Positions 37,944 to 42,546 of a stretch of DNA of 42,546 bases are shown here, piece by piece. The translations under genes and the position numbers were made by a program. A model generated the notes under the pieces. The model had not been told where the DNA came from and did no database searches. It was given only the letters and a program-made list of their open reading frames with translations. Location of the stretch: IMG/VR virus record IMGVR_UViG_3300013126_002960, positions 1 to 42,546 of that record; one strand, 5' to 3'. This DNA comes from a virus. Each line of letters starts with the position of its first letter. The stretch's first letter is position 1.

Positions 37944-40340
37944 TCACCTCACATAACTACTCACAGATTGTGACCGCTTCACACGAGAGATGTTTTCAAT
38001 CTTTTCAACCTCGATAATATTGTCCGCCCACTGATTAATAAGTTCGTTGTGAGAGATAATAAAAATCTTGGGGAAATACTTCTTGATCTTGGTAAAGAAT
38101 TCCAAAACCATATCAAGGTTTTCGTTTGAGATCTTTCCAAACACCTCATCAAACACCATAACATCAGGTTTTGGTAAAGAACAAATTCTACTCAAGACAG
38201 ATCTCATTGCAAGACTTGCAATTGTTTTCTCATATCCCGACCCTGAAGCCATAAGTTTTTTTATCTGAGTCTCGTTATCTACCATTAAAAACTCCACCTC
38301 GTTTTTATCATTAACAATAATTTCGAGCCTGAAGTACGCAGAATCCATAAGAAGTCTGGTAAGTTCGGAATTGATCACGGGGATCATCTTTTTCATGATG
38401 GTTTTGGAGATTCCGTTCTTTCCAAAAAGTTCCAAATACTTTTTATAAACCCTTTCTTTTTCGAATTCTTCTTCAATGCGAACAATCAAACCTTGATTCT
38501 TTTCAATACCTTCTCGGTATTTTTGGTTTTCATTCTCAAGGGTTGTCTTCCTTGTGTTGTATCCAAGTTTTTCAGAATCAAGTTGTTCGATCCTCATATC
38601 CGCCTTGATCATCATTGAGTCAATCCTTTTATTTTCGTCAATTGAATTTTGTTGATTGATGAATTGTTCCAAAAGAGATTCGGATTTAATTTTGTTTAAC
38701 TTCTCGGATTCATAATCAATCTCAAATCGGTCACGAATCAATTTGTTTTTTTCATATTGAACAAAGTCGGATTTGAGTTGTTTTAAGTCAGATTCTTTTT
38801 TCTCAATTTCCGAAATACGAGAAGTCATGTTTTCCAATACGGTCTTCTTTGCATCAATATCAACATACAAATTTTTACTAATTTCAGTATCAATCAATTT
38901 CAAACCACAATGTTCGCATTCGAATCCACCAGCATAAGAATCCATTCTCTTCACCATAGATTCAATTTCAATCTCCAAAACAGATTTTTGAATCAACAAA
39001 TTGTTGTTTTCTGAAATTAATTGATCATGAACCGTTTCGTCATAAAAGTTCTTTGGTTCAACCACATTCACCTCATCCATTTGTTTTTTTATGGAAACAA
39101 GTTTGGTTTCAGATTTTGTAATGTTTTCTCGGATTTCACTTTCAGAAAGTTTTTGGAGATCTTCGTTGATGTTTGTGTTTCTCTTCTTTACAAGGTCATC
39201 ACGATATTCCCTCCCCTTTTTTAAACTGTCATCACAATCGGATATTTTTTTTACAAGTTCTATGATTGCAGTTTCGTTGTTTCCGATTTGATTCTCAAAA
39301 TTATCAATCTCGCCTTTTAGTTTTTGGATGTTATAGATATTACTTAACATTTGCTTACTGAAGGTAGAATACATGCCTTTTGCAACCTCTTCTTTTTCCT
39401 TCAGGACATCAAGTCCCAAGAACCTTGTCAAAACCTCACCCCGAGCGGTGGGTTTGGAATCAATTAGATCTTCCAAGTTCCCACCTGTAGTTACAATTGT
39501 CATCAAAAAATCATCAATACCCCCAATAGATTTCTTAATAAACTCCTCGGTTTCTCGGCGTTGCTCTCCCGTCATATTTACCATAGATCCATCTTTGAAC
39601 TTCTTAAAAAATTCAAGTTCTGTCTTGACATTGTATCCCCCCATCTTTTTCTTACTTCTTTGAATTGATCTTGAAATAAGATATTCTTCCCCATCGATTA
39701 CGATCTCACCCGTGACAGAAACTTTGTCACTGGTTGAGAATCGATTGAAGATGTCTTCAGCTTTGGAGGTTTTGGTTGTGGTATTGAAAAACAAAAAGAG
39801 CAACAAATCAACACTCAAGATTGTCTTACCTCCGAAGTTGGGTGGGTTGGATTCCACAACTGTAATACCTCCGAGATTCGAATAATCCAAAACCTGATTT
39901 TCTCCATAAGATAAAAAGTTCGAAAATGAGATCTTTTTCAAATACCACTTCTTAAATGGAATATATTCTCTATCTTGAGTGGAAATTTCATTATTGACAG
40001 ACTTGTCAAAATTAAGGATTTTTTCCACAAATTCTTTATCCTCTTCACCAAGAAATTCTGTGATTAACTTTCTCTGATAGTTTTCATCCGTAATATTGAA
40101 TGAAAATTCAACATCCTGAACAATATTTTCGGTTGTTTTGATCTTGGTGATTACATTGACATTCTTGGTGTTGTATTTTTGTTGAAAATAGGTCTTAATC
40201 CTCTTAACCCTTTCTTGTGAAAAATTATCACCTTCGTCCTCCCAAACCACTTGAACGGTTGGGTTGTCTAAATTTTTGTCTTTTAATTGCTCTATCATAT
40301 TCAATTCGAACGATCTTGGTTGATTAAATAGGTCGTACAT
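37944..40340 (-). CDS. SbcC/Rad50-like recombination ATPase (T4 gp46-like)
   Basis: 798 aa. After a 130-residue N-terminal extension comes WYLKKISFSNFLSYGENQV and a P-loop SNPPNFGGKT near residue 164 (note Asn where the first Gly is usual). A long coiled coil holds a CEHC zinc hook, then the SGSGYEKTIASL signature and the Walker B VMVFDEVFGK. It is the ATPase of the Mre11-Rad50 type complex, which processes DNA ends in recombination-dependent replication. The gp47/SbcD partner is not in the window. Confidence 0.92.
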   Translation of the reverse strand: MYDLFNQPRSFELNMIEQLKDKNLDNPTVQVVWEDEGDNFSQERVKRIKTYFQQKYNTKNVNVITKIKTTENIVQDVEFSFNITDENYQRKLITEFLGEEDKEFVEKILNFDKSVNNEISTQDREYIPFKKWYLKKISFSNFLSYGENQVLDYSNLGGITVVESNPPNFGGKTILSVDLLLFLFFNTTTKTSKAEDIFNRFSTSDKVSVTGEIVIDGEEYLISRSIQRSKKKMGGYNVKTELEFFKKFKDGSMVNMTGEQRRETEEFIKKSIGGIDDFLMTIVTTGGNLEDLIDSKPTARGEVLTRFLGLDVLKEKEEVAKGMYSTFSKQMLSNIYNIQKLKGEIDNFENQIGNNETAIIELVKKISDCDDSLKKGREYRDDLVKKRNTNINEDLQKLSESEIRENITKSETKLVSIKKQMDEVNVVEPKNFYDETVHDQLISENNNLLIQKSVLEIEIESMVKRMDSYAGGFECEHCGLKLIDTEISKNLYVDIDAKKTVLENMTSRISEIEKKESDLKQLKSDFVQYEKNKLIRDRFEIDYESEKLNKIKSESLLEQFINQQNSIDENKRIDSMMIKADMRIEQLDSEKLGYNTRKTTLENENQKYREGIEKNQGLIVRIEEEFEKERVYKKYLELFGKNGISKTIMKKMIPVINSELTRLLMDSAYFRLEIIVNDKNEVEFLMVDNETQIKKLMASGSGYEKTIASLAMRSVLSRICSLPKPDVMVFDEVFGKISNENLDMVLEFFTKIKKYFPKIFIISHNELINQWADNIIEVEKIENISRVKRSQSVSSYVR

Positions 40341-40358
40341 GACCAATTATAATCAATT

Positions 40359-41417
40359 TCAGAGTCCAAATCTACTTTTTTGAGCATTAAAATTTTGTGA
40401 AACTTGTGCGGCGGTGAGTGCTGAATTATATAGCCGCAAAACACCCAAATCCGCAAAAGTATATCTTGTACCACTTGGGAATCCGTTTACAAAAAATGCC
40501 GTCGAATCTGTTGATACTGTCGCCGTTGAGTAAGTTGCGGTGGTATTTGAGTCCTCAACTCCGTTCAAATAAAAATATAATTTATTTGTATTTGTTAAAT
40601 CTCTAACCATAACAATATGATACCAAGTATTATTGGTTAGAGCACTGGTGGATTGAAAAGTTTGAGCATTCGTACCATTACCATAAGAATAAACCAATTT
40701 GTTGGATGTGTCTGCAGATAAAGAACCTTCACCCGTGGGGGATTTATAATATAATGGAGATGGTGTTCCCCCTGTTAAATCTTTTATCTTTATAAAAAAT
40801 TCGTATGTAACATCACCAGTAAATCTCAAATCAGTTACAAACCCCAAATCAAAATAACGATAGTCATCAGTAACTCCATCTAGCTCCAGTATGTTTCCGT
40901 TCTGACTGTTAATTGATGCGGAATTGCCAAACATATTATTAGTTAGACCTGTCAAAGTTCGATATGATATATTTTTAATAAAACTAGGTGTCCCCGCTGA
41001 AAGATTTTGACAAATATAAATCGACGGATCGAAACTCAAATATAAATTTTCAGTTATAATATTTTCATAATTTTTGTTAATAATGATTGAATCATTTCGA
41101 CTACCATTACCATATAGTGCTGTGATCATGGAACTAAGACTTCCTTGTTGCCCCAAAGGAACAATATCACCATAGAATTGTTTCAAAATACTTAAAGCTT
41201 CTTCGTCGTTATTGGGGACATAAATTGATGGTCCTTGACTCGCCTTGTCAAAGTATATAACATATCCTCCGTTCGGAACCGAAATTCCATTCCAATAACC
41301 TGTTTTACTAGTAGGTCCATAATCTTGGTCTTGCACCCCTAAATAGAAGTTTTGATACCTCAAAGAGGAAATACTTGGCGTTGTTGCCGAAAACTGAATT
41401 TTATTTGGATTTGGCAT
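40359..41417 (-). CDS. LamG/concanavalin-fold protein, probable tail or adhesin component
   Basis: 352 aa, Thr/Ser/Asn-rich. The C-terminal 170 residues follow the LamG pattern: ILELDGVTDDYRYFDLGF, FTGDVTYEFFIKIKD, NNTWYHIVMVRD, KLYFYLNGVEDS and a final FADLGVLRLYNSALTAAQVS. Such domains bind sugars or proteins. The N-terminal half has PNGGYVIYFDKASQGPSIYV, a small beta module. A virion surface or receptor-binding role fits. No signal peptide. Confidence 0.8.
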   Translation of the reverse strand: MPNPNKIQFSATTPSISSLRYQNFYLGVQDQDYGPTSKTGYWNGISVPNGGYVIYFDKASQGPSIYVPNNDEEALSILKQFYGDIVPLGQQGSLSSMITALYGNGSRNDSIIINKNYENIITENLYLSFDPSIYICQNLSAGTPSFIKNISYRTLTGLTNNMFGNSASINSQNGNILELDGVTDDYRYFDLGFVTDLRFTGDVTYEFFIKIKDLTGGTPSPLYYKSPTGEGSLSADTSNKLVYSYGNGTNAQTFQSTSALTNNTWYHIVMVRDLTNTNKLYFYLNGVEDSNTTATYSTATVSTDSTAFFVNGFPSGTRYTFADLGVLRLYNSALTAAQVSQNFNAQKSRFGL

Positions 41418-41656
41418 TAACTGTTAGTCCAATTTTTATCTTCAATGATACTCCTCATTTGTGAATGAGAATAGGGTCCATCCAAAGTATTTATGGTATT
41501 CAAAAATGACTTTGGGGGACCCTCTATTTTAATTATACATTTTGTTCCATCAATACTTTTTCTTAAACTTTCAAATTGTTTGTGAATAATTTCCGAAAAA
41601 TTAATTTTATCTTTTTCAGATATATCAAGAATATAGTATGATATATTTTCAAACAT
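41417..41656 (-). CDS. Small hypothetical protein (79 aa)
   Basis: MFENISYYILDISEKDKINF, KCIIKIEGPPKSFLNTINTL, then GPYSHSQMRSIIEDKNW. No family is recognised. It overlaps the LamG gene start by one base, so it may be a small accessory or chaperone of the tail protein; that is context only. Confidence 0.6.
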   Translation of the reverse strand: MFENISYYILDISEKDKINFSEIIHKQFESLRKSIDGTKCIIKIEGPPKSFLNTINTLDGPYSHSQMRSIIEDKNWTNS

Positions 41657-41664
41657 TCAATCTA

Positions 41665-41678
41665 TTTTTCAATAAATA
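41665..41678 (-). promoter_or_regulatory. Late-promoter-like motif TATTTATTGAAAAA
   Basis: Minus-strand motif 8 nt before the ATG at 41656; it overlaps the stop of the 74-aa gene. Confidence 0.4.
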
Positions 41679-41893
41679 TCCTGTTCCTCTTTTTTGATAT
41701 TACCTAAACTGTATGTTTCTGTCTGTACTTCTTCTGTTTCAGTTTGATTTTGTTTCATCTCCTCCATTTGTTTCATCATATTTTCTCGGAGAAGTTGATT
41801 AAATCTTGTTTGTTCTGTTTGCAACTTAGTATTACGAAGTTTAACTCTTGCACGGTGAGCTTTATCCCCACCCCTTTTTCTTGATTTTGGCAT
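41669..41893 (-). CDS. Small basic/acidic bipartite protein (74 aa)
   Basis: A very basic N-terminus (MPKSRKRGGDKAHRARVKLR) is followed by a Gln/Glu-rich helix (NMMKQMEEMKQNQTETEEVQ). The MPKSRKR start recurs in small Bacteroidetes phage proteins as I recall. Could bind nucleic acid with its N-terminus. Confidence 0.65.
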   Translation of the reverse strand: MPKSRKRGGDKAHRARVKLRNTKLQTEQTRFNQLLRENMMKQMEEMKQNQTETEEVQTETYSLGNIKKEEQDIY

Positions 41894-41913
41894 AATATTT
41901 TTATTTATTAGTT

Positions 41914-42246
41914 TTATCTATTTTCTTCAAACCATTCTACTATCGAATTAATCGCCCATACCGCACCTGAGGCCAACATCCCATCAAAAAACCATGAATA
42001 TGATGGATTAACACCGACCAAGATCATAAACGGTGACATTACAAAAAGACCAAAGAAAAATCCTACCCAAGTAGAGGTGCACATCATGCAACTCAAAAGA
42101 TCTGATACAAATTTGAAGATGAATCCAACATACGGAAGAGCTCCCAAATCGGTTATAAAATTACGGGTACTTTCAAAGATTGATCCATAAACCAAGATAT
42201 TTGACATACCGTAAGCCGCGATAAAAAACAACAACAAAATTTCCAT
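41914..42246 (-). CDS. DUF1360-like membrane protein
   Basis: 110 aa with three hydrophobic segments. AAYGMSNILVYGSIFESTRN, LSCMMCTSTWVGFFFGLF and FFDGMLASGAVWAINSIVEW fit the DUF1360 layout (G.SN...R, C..C...WVG, dG..AS). The CMMC pair may be a metal or disulphide site. Function of the family is unknown. Its ATG overlaps the stop of the coiled-coil gene. Confidence 0.6.
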   Translation of the reverse strand: MEILLLFFIAAYGMSNILVYGSIFESTRNFITDLGALPYVGFIFKFVSDLLSCMMCTSTWVGFFFGLFVMSPFMILVGVNPSYSWFFDGMLASGAVWAINSIVEWFEENR

Positions 42247-42546
42247 TATAAATCGTTATTTAAATTTGATGATCTTAAAAACTTAACTTTTGTTCTTGCT
42301 AAATCTTCAAGGTCGTTTATTTTTTCGTTTAACCTTTCAAGTTCTCTGTCTTTTAATACAGATTCTCTTTTGAGGTTATTCACTTTATCTTGAAGATTTT
42401 GCATCTCTTGTGAATTCATCTTCACATTGTGTGTCAAATCTTCTTGATGGTTTTTGAGTTGTCCTTTCAACTCTTCATTTTCTTTTTCAAAACTTTCCAA
42501 TTTTGATTTTAATTCCCCAAGTTCGTTTTCATCGATTACCTTAACT
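42246..42546 (-). CDS. Coiled-coil protein, 5' end outside the window
   Basis: The frame is open through the window edge, so at least 99 residues are visible. Nearly all of it is charged heptads (ENEELKGQLKNHQEDLTHNV, ELERLNEKINDLEDLARTKV). No fold or function can be assigned beyond a long coiled coil. A TTG at 42500 could be an internal start, but the upstream frame is also open and similar in composition. Confidence 0.65.
   Translation of the reverse strand, partial: VKVIDENELGELKSKLESFEKENEELKGQLKNHQEDLTHNVKMNSQEMQNLQDKVNNLKRESVLKDRELERLNEKINDLEDLARTKVKFLRSSNLNNDL

Overview
The window looks like part of a large tailed phage (T4-like, probably a jumbo myovirus) that infects Bacteroidetes. 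The DNA is AT-rich. Genes are densely packed, mostly on the minus strand, and often joined by ATGA start/stop overlaps. Phage hallmarks are a gp46/SbcC-like recombination ATPase, a GH24 lysozyme, a lytic transglycosylase, an amidase-like protein, dCMP deaminase, DUF3310, conserved virion-type small proteins and several proteins with T4-like capsid-targeting N-termini. The host assignment rests on promoters of the Bacteroidetes type (TTTG, 18-20 nt spacer, TAnnTTTG), a short RpoD-type sigma factor and the lack of clear Shine-Dalgarno sites. I see no tRNA, rRNA, IS element or CRISPR array.

Layout from left to right. 1-3.1 kb: a eukaryotic-type glutamine synthetase (cut by the window edge), lytic transglycosylase, FKBP isomerase, NUDIX hydrolase and a DUF192 protein. 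3.1-5.6 kb: a late operon with a peptidoglycan-binding protein, lysozyme and DHH phosphoesterase. 5.6-8 kb: ATP-dependent PEP carboxykinase coupled to a DNA methyltransferase. 8-10.1 kb: small conserved genes, one with tandem 22-residue repeats. 10.1-14.1 kb: an apparent restriction-modification island (PD-(D/E)XK-like nuclease, T5orf172/GIY-YIG protein, large N6-adenine methyltransferase). 14.2-15.2 kb: dCMP deaminase, a tiny ORF and two tandem structured RNA genes. 15.2-21.3 kb: small accessory genes and a late operon with three large proteins. 21.3-27.7 kb: a plus-strand pair, thioredoxin and glutaredoxin, a PcfJ-like protein, an LRR protein with a CYYG/WCTS motif and a Dam-like methylase. 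27.7-31.3 kb: small Cys-containing proteins, DnaJ, a histone-like protein and others. 31.3-36.4 kb: virion and lysis-type late operons. 36.4-42.5 kb: sigma factor, gp46-like ATPase, a LamG tail or adhesin protein and small membrane and coiled-coil proteins.

The strongest novel signal is at 14775-15217. Two tandem RNA genes each have their own Bacteroidetes-type promoter, a shared roughly 55-nt 5' core, an unrelated 3' half and an identical C(UUCG)G terminator. The core is a 6-bp hairpin followed by a predicted pseudoknot, and it shows compensatory base changes between the copies.

The second signal is a group of ten proteins whose N-termini look like T4 capsid-targeting peptides, ending in [I/L/V]-x-E. 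Most lie in operons headed by a recurrent TATTTATnnATAAA motif, which I infer to be the late promoter. This suggests that many of them, including enzymes and two WCTS-motif proteins, are packaged in the capsid and injected. The two promoter classes suggest host-type early/middle transcription and phage-specific late transcription, perhaps involving the encoded sigma factor. All functions are inferred from sequence reading alone; no database search was possible.
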